Shown: positions 32,521-56,275, counted from the first letter of the stretch. The stretch is DNA of 64,000 nt from Cololabis saira (GCF_033807715.1 NC_084591.1:45903868-45967867); one strand, 5' to 3'. The notes: a model not told the origin generated them from the letters alone. Program-made: numbers and translations.

Positions 32521-32826
32521 ATCGACGCCGTAGCCTACGCCGTAGCCTTCGGCGTAGGCTCTGCGTTAACGCGGAACCATAAATCAGCCTTTAGCAATTT
32601 GTGCCATTCTGTGGGCGATAAATGAAAACAGATTAGACAACGCCGTGATTGGACAAGGAATTGGCTGGGCAGACGTGGGAAATGCGGTCTTTTTTCTGCT
32701 ATGAAAACATGATTTGTAATGTGAATTTGCAACACTTTAAACTACAAATGATAGTTTTTGACGTGACATCAGAGATTGCGCATGCTCTCTGTGAAAGGAT
32801 GAGTCCAATCGGGTCGTAGCTGCTTT
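32521..32826. repeat. Hairpin family H copy 3 plus fragment of a Harbinger-like MITE
   Basis: The hairpin 32521-32592 (CCTACGCCGTAGCCTTCGGC centre, TAACGCGGAACCATAAATCA right arm) is joined to 32583-32826, which matches 13445-13690 of the MITE 13059-13957, including GATTGGACAAGGAATTG and GAGTCCAATCGGGTCGTAGC. Hairpin and flank occur in the same arrangement in both places. The copies therefore descend from one hairpin-bearing MITE, and this one is truncated. Confidence 0.7.
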
Positions 32827-34060
32827 ATATACTGACAAATAAAGCTTATTATATGTGCAGCTCTAGCTAGAGATAAAGATTAGATATTGGATCATTTTAG
32901 GATTTGTGAGATAAATCTGAATGCTTCACTGAATGGTTTTTAGACCAAGGTGGCCCAAGACAGAGCGACAGGATATAATTTTCACTCAAAACAGCCAAAT
33001 ATAAAGTTTGCTCTCCATTACAAAAGAGGTGGTCTTTTCTTTTACAATACGAACGTCCCCTTTCATTTAATTTGATGGTTTCAGAGGAAAAGTGGGTTGA
33101 GGTTGATCAAACATCTGACACACGTGAGGCTGTTATTTCCAGACATTTCCAAGCGCTGTGTCCAGAGGAGTTCTCCCCCAGCAGAGAGGCAGGCGGGGGG
33201 ACGGGGGGGACGGGGGGGCCGGGGGGACGGGGGTAAGACGGTTGGGCCCGGGGCAGCGTGCAGGCTGCAGGGCAAACACAGAGCTGCTGCCTCCTGTTCA
33301 CCTCTTCTGCTTCAAAGCTCTGCTGCACAATGGGAGAGGCCCAGCAGTCTGTCTGCCCCCCCCACCCCCCCACACCCCCCCACACCCCCCACACCCTCAG
33401 GACATCACGTCAGCAGTTACATTAGTGTCTTTGCTCCCTCACTACCCCCCCCCCCCTCCCACAGCCCAGCAGGCCTCTCCTCACTTTGTATTCACACCCG
33501 CACTACTATACTGACTACGTTTACATGCAGTCAAAATTCAGGTTATTGCTAATATTCCGGTTACTGAAACATTGGGAATATTCCGTTTACATGGTAATTA
33601 ATCATTCAGGATATCTGGATCAAACCAGTGACGCACGGAGAACATCATGACGCAATTACCGTCATTTCTGCTTCTTCTTCCTGTATCCAAATCCAAAACA
33701 AATGCTGCTTCGATATCCCGGTACTTTCTACCGTCTACAAATGCAGAAATGTTCATATCCTTCATTACATTTATGAAGTGATTAGTCTCCTCCTGGTCTT
33801 GTGTTTCTCCGTGTTTATAAGAACTTCTTGGACTCAAAAGACCAGGGGCCTGTACTACGAAGCGGGATTTGGGGTTAGCGAGGTAACTTCAGGTTTAACC
33901 CTGGGTTTTCAGGACTACGACGGTGGTTCACTTCTTACCGGGGTACATCGCCATGGTAACTTATGCTGAACAGCTAACCTGCTCCGGAGCAGGTTATGTT
34001 CGAGATACAGATCGCCGGGTATAAAAGCACCGCCCACTGACCAATCAGCTCTCTTGGAAA

Positions 34061-34261
34061 ATGGCATGCCCTTTCGAAGAGAATCCAGTGGAGCTCGGTG
34101 CGCGGATCGTGAGAGGATCCCTCCGAAGAGAACGCGTATTCAGGGACCACCAAAACCCCTTTGCTTTCCCTGATGAGTACCTGTATGAACGATCCAAAAA
34201 AAAGGAAAAAAAGAAAAAAGAGGTGGAGGAGAAAATAAAAAATAAATCAATCAATGAATAA
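34061..34261 (+). pseudogene. HARBI1-like transposase N-terminus, truncated
   Basis: The frame begins MACPFEENPVELGARIVRGS and reads LRRERVFRDHQNPFAFPDEY then LYER. RRERVFRDR-NP-AFPDEYLYERYRF is the conserved beginning of fish PIF/Harbinger nucleases. Immediately after LYER the sequence turns into a lysine/glutamate-rich A-rich tract and stops, so nothing of the DDE nuclease is left. Confidence 0.75.
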
Positions 34262-34548
34262 ATAAAACAAATCATCACCCAAAATCCGATGTACAGTCAA
34301 TCCAAAACTAATACCAATTAAATAAATAAATCAAGAAGAAATGAAAAAGAAGATGCATTTGTAAGGGGATAGCAAAAAAGGGATTTTCAATTTCGTCCCT
34401 CGAACATTCTGAGAAGTCACTTTAAAATACTAAATACCCCCCTCCTGAAAAAATAAAAAATAAAATAAAATAAATAAATAAACCCAATTCTTTGGTACAG
34501 CATCAGCACAAGTTATCGGTCAACAACAATAGTTATAGAACCAATATA

Positions 34549-34735
34549 TACAGGACTGTCTCAGAAAATTAGAATATTGTGATTTTCTGTAATGCAAACA
34601 CAAAAACAAAAAAATGTCATACATTCTGGATTCATTACAAATCAACTGAAATATTGCAAGCCTTTTATTATTTTAATATTGCTGATCATGGTTTACAGTT
34701 TAAGATTAAGATTCCCAGAATATTCAAATATATGT
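34549..34735. mobile_element. TA-flanked palindromic MITE, truncated second copy
   Basis: TA then CAGGACTGTCTCAGAAAATT at 34551, followed by CATTCTGGATTCATTACAAA and GCAAGCCTTTTATTATTTTA, as in the element at 30-400. Similarity ends near 34735 and the second half is absent. It is nested in the Harbinger-derived element. Confidence 0.75.
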
Positions 34736-35636
34736 TTATATCCCTATGAACTTACGCATTTATACAGTCAGCGATCTTTTGCCAGCTGTCTTTCCTGCAT
34801 TTTGCAGCTGCAACTGTGTTGCTTTTTGCCTGTATTATATGCCTATACTCATCATATTTCCGTAAAATTATTGTTTGCTCTTCGCTACTGAAATAAGCGG
34901 CTCTGACAGCGGACTTCTCCATGCTTGCGATTGGTCATGCGCTGAAAACACCGCCCCTTTTATGTGCACGCGCTCATATCCAGATTGGAGAAACCTGGGT
35001 TGATATACCGAGTTGATAACCACCGTCGTGTGACCGCTTAGCGTGATTGCAATTGTCCCGCTTAGTGAATCTGGATAAGGAAAAGATATCCTGGATATGT
35101 TGAACTTGCTTCGTAGTACAGGCCCCAGGATTCCTTGTGAACAGAGGATGCGCAGAAAACAAATTCCTGTTCCGTTTGATGGGGATATTCCGTTTGGTGT
35201 TTACATGACCCAATATTCAGGTTTTAAAAGGAGTAACCCAGGGGTCATATTGGGGTTTTTAAAAACCTGAATATGAGAAAATTCTGTTTATTCAAAGGGG
35301 TTATTGGTGTTTACATGGCCGTGCAAATTCGGGTTATTGCCAATATTCAGGTTTTAAAAGGGTTATGGATGCATGGAAACGCAGTCACTGATAATAGCGC
35401 TGCTAGTGTACTCAGATACCTCACTTTGCTTAGAAATACTTTTCATTTATTTGTCAGATTTCATCATTGGAGAAATCTGTTGGAAGAAAATACCAGAATA
35501 AACACCATCATTATTCAACACTGTAACATCATTTAAGTGCATAATTGACTACTAATACTTTGATAGTTTCTGCCATTATGAATCATGTTTACTGTATAAA
35601 GATGATTCTGAAGTCATACACTGCACACTGTTACAG

Positions 35637-36240
35637 CACGGTTACATGACTTTTTTAATTCGGAATTAATTATTCCGAATTATTATTATTTTATTATTAT
35701 TTTTATTATTATTTCTCCAATTCCTCTCCAGGTCTGGGGGTTGGGAAGGTTCTGATTGGATAGGGGGGGGACCGGAAGTTAAACTACCGGAAGAAAAACT
35801 AACTTAGCCGCTACAACTTTGGAAAGCTCACAATTTTGATGTTTCCTGTTTCCATCTGTTCTTTTAATGATTTCTATTTATTAAATAAATGGTCTCTGCT
35901 CTTGACCAGCGTTTACTGCTGCTGCATCTTGAAACTTTGTTTGGAAAACCAGCCCAGCAGGAATATAAGATCATGGAGACAGACGGACGAGGGAACGAGC
36001 AGAAAGAAAGACCGGAATTAATTTAAAGAGGAATGAGTGTTTACATGATCACTGAATTATTTTATTCAGATTTAAAATCGGAATAAACCAGCCACTTACT
36101 TCGGAATTAAGTTTAATTTGGAATGGCCATTTTCATTTGGAATTAGGTGTTTACATGGTAATTTTTACTCATTTTAAATCAGATTTAATTTTAATTCTGA
36201 ATTAAGGAAGAATTAAACTTCCCATGTAAACGCACTGACT
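35637..36240. mobile_element. Family F DNA element (TTCGGAATTA-rich), copy A
   Basis: Runs from CACGGTTACATGAC to CCCATGTAAACGCACTGACT. The interior includes CTCTCCAGGTCTGGGGGTTG, GGACCGGAAGTTAAACTACC and GGTGTTTACATGGTAATTTT. Related copies: 43540-43680 (part), 51760-52515 and 53865-54305. Ends share GTTTACATG/CATGTAAAC words. It is flanked by imperfect direct repeats of about 100 bp (35523-35636 and 36241-36335). Confidence 0.6.
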
Positions 36241-36429
36241 GTAACAGTTTCCTTCATTTAAGTGCATAACTAGTATGATAGTTTCTGCCATTATAAATCA
36301 TGTTTATTGTATAGTCTCACACTGCACACTGACAGACACACATCTACAGTCAAATCAGTCTGTACTGGTTTGGAATACTGTAGTCTCTTCTCAGATTGGG
36401 AGCATTGTGAAGAGGAGGACCTTTTAGCC

Positions 36430-36978
36430 CAGGGGTCGGCAACCCGCAGCTCTTTAGCGCCGCCCTAGTGGCTCCTGGAGCTTTTTAGAAAATGTTTGAA
36501 AATGGAAATAGATGGGGGAGGGGAATATATTTTTTGTTTTAAAGTGGTTTCTATAGGAGGACAAACATGACACAAACTGAGGAGAAAAGGGCATTCCAAA
36601 AACCAAAAACATCAAATCCTTAAAATAGGTAAAAACTAAACATTATGAAGATTGAATTACTTTAAATCCGGATTAAATCATTTTAATTTTTTTGTTTTAA
36701 AATTGTTGCTGGTGTTTCTATATAATATATGCTGAGTCATATTTGTTACACATTGACCCAAATATGTAATTTAAATTCTGATGAAAAAATGTACAAAAAA
36801 AAGTGGATTAAACTTGAATAATTCTCGTATTAACAAATTGAAAACTACAGGGCGGCGCCAGGCAGGTGGCTGTTGTCTTCATTCTAAAGCTTATACAAGA
36901 CTTCATTTTTTGCGGCTCCAGACATATTTGTTTTTTGTGTTTTTGGTCCAATAAGGCTCTTTAACATTTTGAATGATG
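36430..36978. mobile_element. Non-autonomous hAT (GGGTCGGCAACC family) with perfect 8-bp TSD
   Basis: Starts CAGGGGTCGGCAACCCGCAG at 36430 and ends near 36978 after GGTCCAATAAGGCTCTTTAA. The right inverted end has decayed (GAATGATG), but the 8-mer TTTTAGCC is exact at 36422-36429 and 36979-36986. Relatives: 56448-56772, 59046-59964, and a head fragment at 38556-38640. Confidence 0.8.
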
Positions 36979-37183
36979 TTTTAGCCTCATCATTCAGCGG
37001 TGTTATTACCCTCTTTTGCCTGTGTTGTGGATGTGTTGTATTGCTACTCCATTGTTTCTCAGGGCAATAGCTCTGCTCTCACTCAGTTAGTTAGTTAGTT
37101 AGTTAATTAATATTTATTTATTTATTTAGCTGCTGTCAGCCACTAGTAACAGCAGTCTGATTATGTGTGTTATACATGTAAAC

Positions 37184-37768
37184 TAGGGGTGGGTATTGGG
37201 AAGGACCTCATGATACGATACGCATCACGATACTTGAGCCACGATACGATACAAATTGCGATATCCCGATTATGCGATATATCGCGATATTCTACATAGT
37301 TCACCGAAAAATTTAAAAATGCATTACTCATCTTAAAATCCAAGTTGTATATATGTACATCAGATGATAGTGATAATGCATTGGACAGACTGAGTCAAAA
37401 CAATGTAATTCAAACTTTCCATTTTAATTATGCAACATATTTGCATCAAAAAACACACTGAAACACAATGAAAAGTGCAGTGTGTGCATTATTCTTAGAT
37501 ACAAAATACTCAAAATAAAATGCAGTGTCTCACCCACACTGAAATTGAAATCACAAAAATACAGTACAGCTACTTGCCCCTGACTTAAAATGACAAAAAT
37601 AAAATGCAGTGTCTCACCCACACTGAAATCACAAAATAAAGTGCAGCTAGGGGTGGGCAAAAATATTTATACGGCAATATATTGCGATACATACATTGAA
37701 TATCGATATCGTATCGGGAGACTATGTATCGCGATATATTGCCGTATCAATATTTTTGCCCACTCCTA
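37184..37768. mobile_element. Non-autonomous hAT (TAGGGGTGGG ends) with perfect 8-bp TSD
   Basis: Left TAGGGGTGGGTATTGG and right TTTTTGCCCACTCCTA are flanked by ATGTAAAC at 37176-37183 and 37769-37776. Interior ATATCG/CGATAC words are abundant (GATACGATAC, TATATCGCGATAT). The last 121 bp (37648-37768) form a palindrome of their own that begins again with TAGGGGTGGGCAAAAATATT. Confidence 0.85.
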
Positions 37769-38135
37769 ATGTAAACCCTGTGCTGCAAGAGTTTGGCTGT
37801 TATATAACTTTGCAGCTTCACGGTTTTTTGTTGACTTTTAAAGCATACTTTTTCTTTTAAAGCACACCTTAAGCATTGTTAGCATTTTTAAAATGCAAGA
37901 ACTACTAAAAACTGAGTTGCTGTTGATGTTGTATCAGCTGCCTGATGGTTTGACAGAAACAAGAAGAAAAAACGTAAGGAACAACAGTTGATGCTTTCAT
38001 TTCAGAACCTCCGATTGCTGCTGTTTTTGAGCGTGGTGCCGTCGTCAGCTAAACCTGGGCTCAAATCAAGTCAAACCCAAACCCACAACTCTTGTGTGTT
38101 CACATCGCTGGGTAACCGTGGCAGGAGGCCGGAGC

Positions 38136-48892
<10,757 letters not shown>

Positions 48893-51246
48893 AAGCATCA
48901 ACGCCTGGCAGGAAAGCGCCTGCTCAGAGCACGGGAACCCGTCTGAAACTCAAGCAAACTAAACCAACCTGTATACACGAGACTGTAGCTGCAATATCTC
49001 CTGAGCCAACACACCAGTTTTATATGTTCATGCGTAATTTAACTCTTTTTAAAAGCTATATTTAATGTCATTGTGTCTCTGAGCTTTGATTCTTCACATG
49101 TGTTGATGAAAGAGCTGAAAGTGTTTCTACTTTTAACAACACCACAAAACCCACATAAAGCTTAATCCTCATTTTCTTTATTTCATTTTTTTGAAAAGGT
49201 ACAAACGACTGTAAAATTGCATGGCCTGAAATGCATCAGGCCCTTATACAGAATGTAAGAAATATAAATAGTCGCATAAATCCAGTCCTTCCAACAGATG
49301 GGACTTGATCTGGATGCTGAGTTTTTAGTCCATCAGCTCAGCAGTTCAAGCTAAATTCTATACAAAGAAAAACCCAACAGTTAAAGCATTAAAAACCTTC
49401 ATAACTGCGAACTGACTGCATGTCGTCCTCCAACAGGGTCACATAGTTTGAGTTGAGCTAAAGTCCAGCTATGATGAAGATGCGGGAGGAATGTTGGACC
49501 TTCGTAGCCTGAGTGGTTCCTGCGTGTCGGAGAGCCAGCTCCTGCCACCACAAACTCAAGACTGGGGTCTGAGTGCAGACTGTGGGGAGAGCTGAGCTCC
49601 AACTCCACGACGACGGGGAAGGATTTACACGAGCGGAGCTCCACTTTCCTCACAGTCTGCAGCCAGACTCTTCTCCAAGAAAACAGCAAATGTTTCTGCG
49701 TTAAAGGGACAGTTCCACACATCACCACATCTGCCGAGTCTCAGGATCAGACTCAAATATGCAAATACATTTCTGCAAGATGAAAACATTAAAATGTGTT
49801 TTTATAAATAAAGCTGAAACTGCAACTGATTGGTATTTTAATCACTACTAAAATAAATGTCATAATGTAGTGAGCAATTTTTTATAACTTTAAAAAAAGA
49901 AGAAAATACATTTCTGAACTAAACCAAAATACTGTTTCTGTTTCTTCAAATAAATATTTTTATTACTCATGATTTGATTATTCGTAGTCCATTATGAAAA
50001 CTAATTTTCTATTTGTCGCTTGGATTTTAAAAATGATCCAACTGTTCTGAATCTGCTGCATGCAGACATCATTTCAGGTATGAATTAATCACTTTTTGTA
50101 GACGCTATTTTTCCATATGCATCTCATAAAAGTAATCAAAAACTAATCCTGATTTTCCTACACTCAGCGTGAAGTTAAATGTTGAACTGTTCCCTTTAAC
50201 TTCAAAGTCGGTAGTGTGTCGTCATTTACACAAAAACGTGGCTTCTGACGCCGTCGGCAAAACCACCGTGTGCTACCGCGGCGATCCGAGGATCGGAACA
50301 CTGTTGGGAAACGTTGTAAACCGCCGGGAGAGCTGAGCAGACTAACAGAACAGCAGGAAGTGGACTGGGAAGGCACCTGGTCAGGTACAGCACTGGTATC
50401 AGAGGAGCTGGCAGCCCCTTAACTCACACCTCACAAGTCCACACTCGTCATCATCGCAGCAGTCTGCTGCCGTTAAAGGGTTAGCCGCCCCTGCTCCCCT
50501 ACCGTGTGTCCAGGTGAGGCAGCGCTGCTGCCACTTTTAAAGGAAAAAAAGCCTTCATAGTCTACATGTGACATCTTTGAGTTTTTAGATTTAGAGACAA
50601 ACCAAGGATCAATTAACTGCTTTTAGAGGTTTCTGTGGATCGTTATGACAATAAAGCACTAATTACAGATCCACGAGCAATGAAACAGAATCTTCCAACA
50701 AAAAACAACATGACTGGGAAATAACAAACCTGCACCTGTGGAGTTAAAAGAACCAATTTTTAACACGTTTACTGAAAAATGGTTTTAAATGAGTATAAAA
50801 ACAATGACAGCTTTGTGCTGATGAAATTGTTCCAGCCTGAGCTTGAGACACTGCAAGCTGCGTTTGCTTCCTGTCACCTCACCTGTAAACTACGAGCAGT
50901 CGGCTGGTGAAACCAGTCACATTCTGTCTTTGGACTCCAAAACGGTTCAAATCCAACATCAGCACTAAAACAAAGCGTTGCAGATGTTGCGACGGCAGCT
51001 TCTGCATGCCAGAGTAACCGTGGCGACCGTTGGTCTGGCTCTTCCCCTCCGTCTACGCCGAGGGCTCGGCCTCGCGGGGGTGTCAGGGTTTGAGTTGTGT
51101 GAGGGCTCCTTTAACATGCCTGGACTGACTATCGTTGCCATCATCCTCCAAAGTAAACGCTAGAGCTGTAAAAGCAGAGTAAAAGGTGCTGCGGGAGGAA
51201 ACAGACCCCGTCCCCCTCAGGAGGAGGAGAAAGGGGGGGGTGCTCC
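48893..51246. other. Shared 3' flank: 3'UTRs of kctd15 (+) and the TAF4-family gene (-)
   Basis: The two genes converge here. Plus-strand AATAAA candidates lie at 49807-49812, 49949-49954 and 50650-50655. Minus-strand AATAAA (as TTTATT) is at 49177-49182 and 49959-49964. If the distal minus signal is used, the TAF4-family 3'UTR is about 2.07 kb and would run into the kctd15 3'UTR. No conserved coding frame is seen; the 109-codon minus ORF at 49728-49399 has no recognisable motif. Confidence 0.5.
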
Positions 51247-54200
51247 TCATTTCAGCAGGGCCTTGTAGAGCGTGAGAGAGCGGGCTGTGCTGCGGTCCTG
51301 CTCCAGACACAAGATGAAGTCCCTGAGGTTAACGCGAGTGATCCGCTGCCGGAGCTGCTGGCGCGAGGAGGAGGCTGGCGATGAGCCTGTACCTGAGCCT
51401 GAGGCCACCTGGGGGGGAAGAGGGGACAGAGGGGAGGGGGTTAGACACAGGACTAAACATCCAGTCTGGTTTCAACAACACACAGTACGTTTACATGCAG
51501 CAGGATTTCTGATGGTATCAGATAAACATCCAGAAGACCCAATCACTTGTCTTGAGTTTACATGCTGTTCAGAGAATGGGATAAATGTCCAGAGCATGGC
51601 TGACTCTGACGCTATGTGGCGCTGTAACCATGGTAACCATTTCAACAAAGAGCCACTTGTTGATGGTTGTTTTGTTTGGCGCCTTCCGTATATTTTTCCC
51701 CTTTATTTTGGTTCCTGATGAAGCTTTTGCATCTCTTTAGCGATCTTTTTAAAAGATGTTTACACAACTATTTAACAAAAATGGCCATTCCAAGTTAAAC
51801 TTAACTGGAAGTAAGTGTCTGGTTTATTCCGATTTTTGGTCAAGAGCAGAGACCATTTATTTAATAAATAGCTTGGAGGACCTGGAAATAATTAAAAGAA
51901 CAGATGGAAACAGGAAACATCAAAATTGTGAGCTTTTCAAAGTTGTAGCGGAATATAAGCGTCATGGAGACAGACGGGCGAGGGAACGACCCGAAAGAAA
52001 GACCGGAATTAATTTAAAGAGGAATGAGTGTATACATGATCACGGAATTATTCTATTTGGATTTAAAATCGGAATAAACCAGCCACTTACTTCGGAATTA
52101 AGTTTAATTCGGAATGGGCATTTTCATTCGGAATTAGGTGTTTACGTGGTCATTTTTACTCATTTTAAATCGGATTTAATTTTAATTCTGAATTTAAAGA
52201 GGAATTAAACTTCCCATGTAAACGCACTGAATCAGTCAGTGAATTAAAAGCACAGATGGCAGGAAACATAAAAATTGTGAGCTTAGCGGCTAAGCGGCTA
52301 AGTTAGTTTTTCTTCCGGTAGTTTAACTTCCGGTCCCCCCCTATCCAATCAGAACCTTCCCAACCCCCAGACCTGGAGAGGAATTGGAGAAAGACCATCA
52401 AACGTGTTTTCCATGTAAACCTCAATTCAGAATTACTATTTCCATGTAAACTCGAAGGAAAATAGTTTAATTGGGAATTATTTTATTCTGAATAATTAAT
52501 TCAGAATTAAAAAACATCCAACCGTAACCGTTGCCAATGCAACTCCCCATCAGTCTCCTGCAGTGGAGCCTCAGACTGTCCCAGAGAGTTAAAAAAGAAT
52601 GAGCAGATTGTTGACATTGAAAATAGTGGTGAGCTGCAGCTCTGCCTCCCCCGAGGAGCAGACTGACCTGGTTTCAAGGCCCCGTTTGAGAGCTCGCTGC
52701 TGCACAGCGAGTCTCCGGCCTGCAGGCCCTGCTGCTGCTGCTGCTGCAGGAGAGCTGAGCCTGCAGGCAGGCCGGAACCAAGCTGCACAACAACACAAGC
52801 TGCACAGCAACACAAGCTGCACAGCAACACAAGCTGCACAACAACACAAGCTGCACAACAACACAAGCTGCACAACAACACGAGCTGCACAACAACACAA
52901 GCTGCACAACAACACAAGCTGCACAACAACACGAGCTGCACAACACCACAAGCAGCACAACACCACAAGCTGCACAACAACACAAGCAGCACAACACCAC
53001 AAGCTGCACAACAACACGAGCTGCACAACAACACGAGCTGCACAACAACACAAGCTGCACAGCAACACAAGCTGCACAACAACACGAGCTGCACAACAAC
53101 ACAAGCTGCACAACAACACAAGCTGCACAACAACACGAGCTGCACAACAACACAAGCTGCACAACAACACGAGCTGCACAACAACACGAGCTGCACAACA
53201 ACACAAGCTGCACAGCAACACAAGCTGCACAACAACACGAGCTGCACAACAACACAAGCTGCACAACAACACAAGCTGCACAACAACACGAGCTGCACAA
53301 CAACACAAGCAGCACAACAACACAAGCTGCACAACAACACAAGCAGCACAACACCACAAGCTGCACAACAACACGAGCTGCACAACAACACAAGCAGCAC
53401 AACACCACAAGCTGCACAACAACACGAGCTGCACAACAACACGAGCTGCACAACAACACGAGCTGCACAACAACACAAGCTGCACAGCAACACAAGCTGC
53501 ACAACAACACGAGCTGCACAACAACACAAGCTGCACAACAACACAAGCTGCACAACAACACAGGCAGGCCTTTGTGAGGCTTCTGCCAGCAGGGTTGCTT
53601 TCCTCCTCACGCAAACACGCACACACACTTCCAGGTGTGTCCACTGCACACACTAATCCATTAAATCACACAAACGCAGGATTCAAAACTAAAGAGACTT
53701 CTATTAATGTTTGTTTGGATGGTCTTGAAACTTCATCTTAACAGTAGCGTATGAAGATCACATGACGCTGGGGAAATGCTCCATATTTCCACTGATTTTC
53801 CTAAGTGCAACATTCCTGCTCAAAGAGATCCGGAAGAAAGATCTGGCAGGTGTCTGTCACCGGCCACGGTTACATGATGTGTTTTAATTCAGAATTAATT
53901 ATTCAGAATGAAATCATTCAGAATTAAACTATTTTCCTTCGAGTTTACATGGAAATAGTAATTCTGAATTGAGGTTTACATGGAAAACACGTTTGATCGG
54001 CTTTATCCAATTCCTCTCCAGGTCTGGGGGTTGGGAAGGTTCTGATTGGATAGGGGGGGGGACCGGAAGTTAAACTACCGGAAGAAAAACTAACTTAACC
54101 GCTACAACTTTGAAAAGTTCACAATTTTGATGTTTCCTGTTTCCATCTGTTCTTTTAATTATTTCCAGGTCCTCCAAGCTATTTATTAAATAAATGGTCT

Positions 54201-56217
54201 CTGCTCTTGAGCCACTTACTTGGGAATTAAGTTTAATTCGGAATAGCCATTTTCATTAGGAATTTGGTGTTTACATGGTAATTTTTACTCATTTTAAATC
54301 GGACTTCTGTTTTAAGATCATCACATATGAGTGCATTGAAATTATGTGCAACTTTTTTGTGTTTTTTATTTGCCTACTTTAGCCTTTAAAAGTTCTCCTA
54401 AATGAAGGGGAAAAACCAACTGAAAGGCTTCCTGATTGCAAGCCGTGTCCAAGCAGCAGTTTCAAGCCAGGTGGAGCAACAGCATATTGCTTTTGTTGCA
54501 TCTCTGTAATACTACGGATGCTTCTCTGTTTTAAGCCTTGCTGTTTGCAGACCTGATCATGCTTCACTTCCTGAGAGCCCAGAACTAAATGAACTAACGA
54601 CTAACCAGAAGTGGAAAGACAAGATTCCAGAGGCGGTAATTCACTGAAAACAGTGCGACTTTGGAACTTTCCAGTTCAGGAAAAGAGCACACGGAAATAA
54701 AAAAAAAAAAGGTGCTGCTTCATACTCTTTAGTTAAAGATGGCCGCACTCTGTTAGCGTGGTTGAGATAGAAGGCTTACACTGCAAAAACTCTAAATCTT
54801 AACAGGAATATTTGTCTTATTTCTAGTTAAAATTTCTCATTTTTAGTAAAAAAAAATCTCATTACACTTAAAACAAGAGTCATTACCAAGATTTATCTTC
54901 TCATTACAACCAAAAAAAAAATCGTGTCCCACTGGCAGATTTTTCTATTTATTTCAAGTGAAAATTTACTTGAAACAGGTGAAAATTGTCAAATAAGTTA
55001 TTTTTCTGGTAATGAGTCTTGTTTTAAGTGTAATGAGATTTTTTTGACTAAAAATGAGACATTTTAACTACAAATAAGACAAATATCCTTGTTAAGATTT
55101 TGAGTTTTTGCAGTGTAAGAATTGAGTGAATACTTTGGAATCGTATTATTTGCCGTCTCACCACCATATTTCTGCAGGCCTTTGTCTACTGAGGGCGAGC
55201 AGCCGGCACAGAGGGGGGTGTGTGGGTGAGGCGATCACACGCTCTCCCCCCCACGGGCCCATACCCTCGCTCCCTCCCTCCCTCCCCCACACACCCCCAC
55301 ACACACACACACACAGTGCCTAAGGGTGGTTTCTGCAGAACTGAACCTACAGTTGCCCCCCAGTGTTGTTTGGGGGGGAGAGAGGGGGTCGGACCCACAA
55401 CTCCCCCCCAGGCCGACTCTGACCCCCTTCACTCAGCTACGCTCACATTCAACGTCTGGATGGGGAATAGGGTAACAAGTTTTTACTGCACAGACAGTGA
55501 TCCACATCGACAGCACACACACACACACACACGCCGAAGTCAGCAGTCATTTTGAAACGTGAGCACCTACCGCGCAGATTAGATAAACACAAAAGACCAC
55601 GTCAGAGAAACCAATAATAAAAACCTTAAAAAAAAAAACTAACATTAAAGCTGCAAGCAGCGATGAACGGGCCCTCGCACGTGCAATTTTCACCAATAAA
55701 AGTCAAAGGAATCAAAACAGAGTCCGATGACACCACCTACGACTCTATATCAAACCATTCAAAAGTTATGGCAGAAAGTAGGAACTATCAAATATGGACC
55801 AATCAGCTACTAGTATCACTTCCTGTTTAGATGCCATGGCCACGCCATTTCACGATTTTGATAACTTTTCATCGTTAACGTCTTTTGTGTCTCCTGAGCG
55901 AGTTTTATGTCGAACGGACGATCCTGCTAGGAGGAGTTCGTTAAAGTACGACACGTGGAAATGGCATAAATTGCGCCAAAATTACACGATTAATTCAAAA
56001 TGGCCGACTTCCTTTTTGGTTTCGGCCATGGTGCCAAGAGACTTTTCTTTAAGTTGCGACATGATACAGGTGTGTACCGATGTTCGTGCATGTACGTCAA
56101 ACCGTATTGTGGGGCTTGAGGCACAAAGTTTTCCGGGGGGCGCTGTTGAGCCATTAGGCCACGCCCCTTTTTGACACTATTAGAATACGTAATTTTTCGA
56201 CACATGGACGTGCGTGC

Positions 56218-56275
<58 letters not shown>

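Larger units (their letters stand above)
33844..35126. mobile_element. Harbinger-derived element (CAG-flanked) with transposase stub
   Basis: Ends GGGCCTGTACTACGAAG (left) and the inverse CTTCGTAGTACAGGCCC (right, to about 35126), each bordered by CAG. Inside are a HARBI1-like N-terminal frame (34061-34200), low-complexity A-rich sequence, and a truncated TA-MITE copy (34549-34735). The transposase body is missing. Confidence 0.65.
33512..35388. mobile_element. Large DNA element with GACTRCGTTTMCATGCA ends
   Basis: The left end TGACTACGTTTACATGCAG (33512) is mirrored at the right, whose inverse reads TGACTGCGTTTCCATGCA (ending 35388). Sub-terminal AATATTC-GGTT words occur on both sides (CAATATTCAGGTTTTAAAAG near 35210 and 35340). 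A Harbinger-like element is nested inside (33844-35126). The target duplication is unclear. Confidence 0.55.

Noticed and set aside
33107..33552. Proline/glycine-rich ORFs near a GGGGGACGGGGG tract
   Set aside because: G- and C-runs give open frames on both strands. No splice or conservation evidence.
49399..49728. 109-codon minus-strand ORF after kctd15
   Set aside because: No motif or composition bias, and it lies within the expected TAF4-family 3'UTR.
52668..52743. Possible extra TAF4 exon encoding polyQ then GLQAGDSLCSSELSNGALKP
   Set aside because: Borders look like CTGCAG| and |GTCAGT, but the length is 76 bp. This breaks the phase-0 junction between the exons ending at 56822 and starting at 51408.
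52507..53741. ORFs of 295-380 codons on both strands (CCCAACVVVQLVLL / NTSCTTTRAAQQHK)
   Set aside because: Products of the 17-bp array in a TAF4-family intron. They overlap each other on opposite strands and have no homology or splice context.
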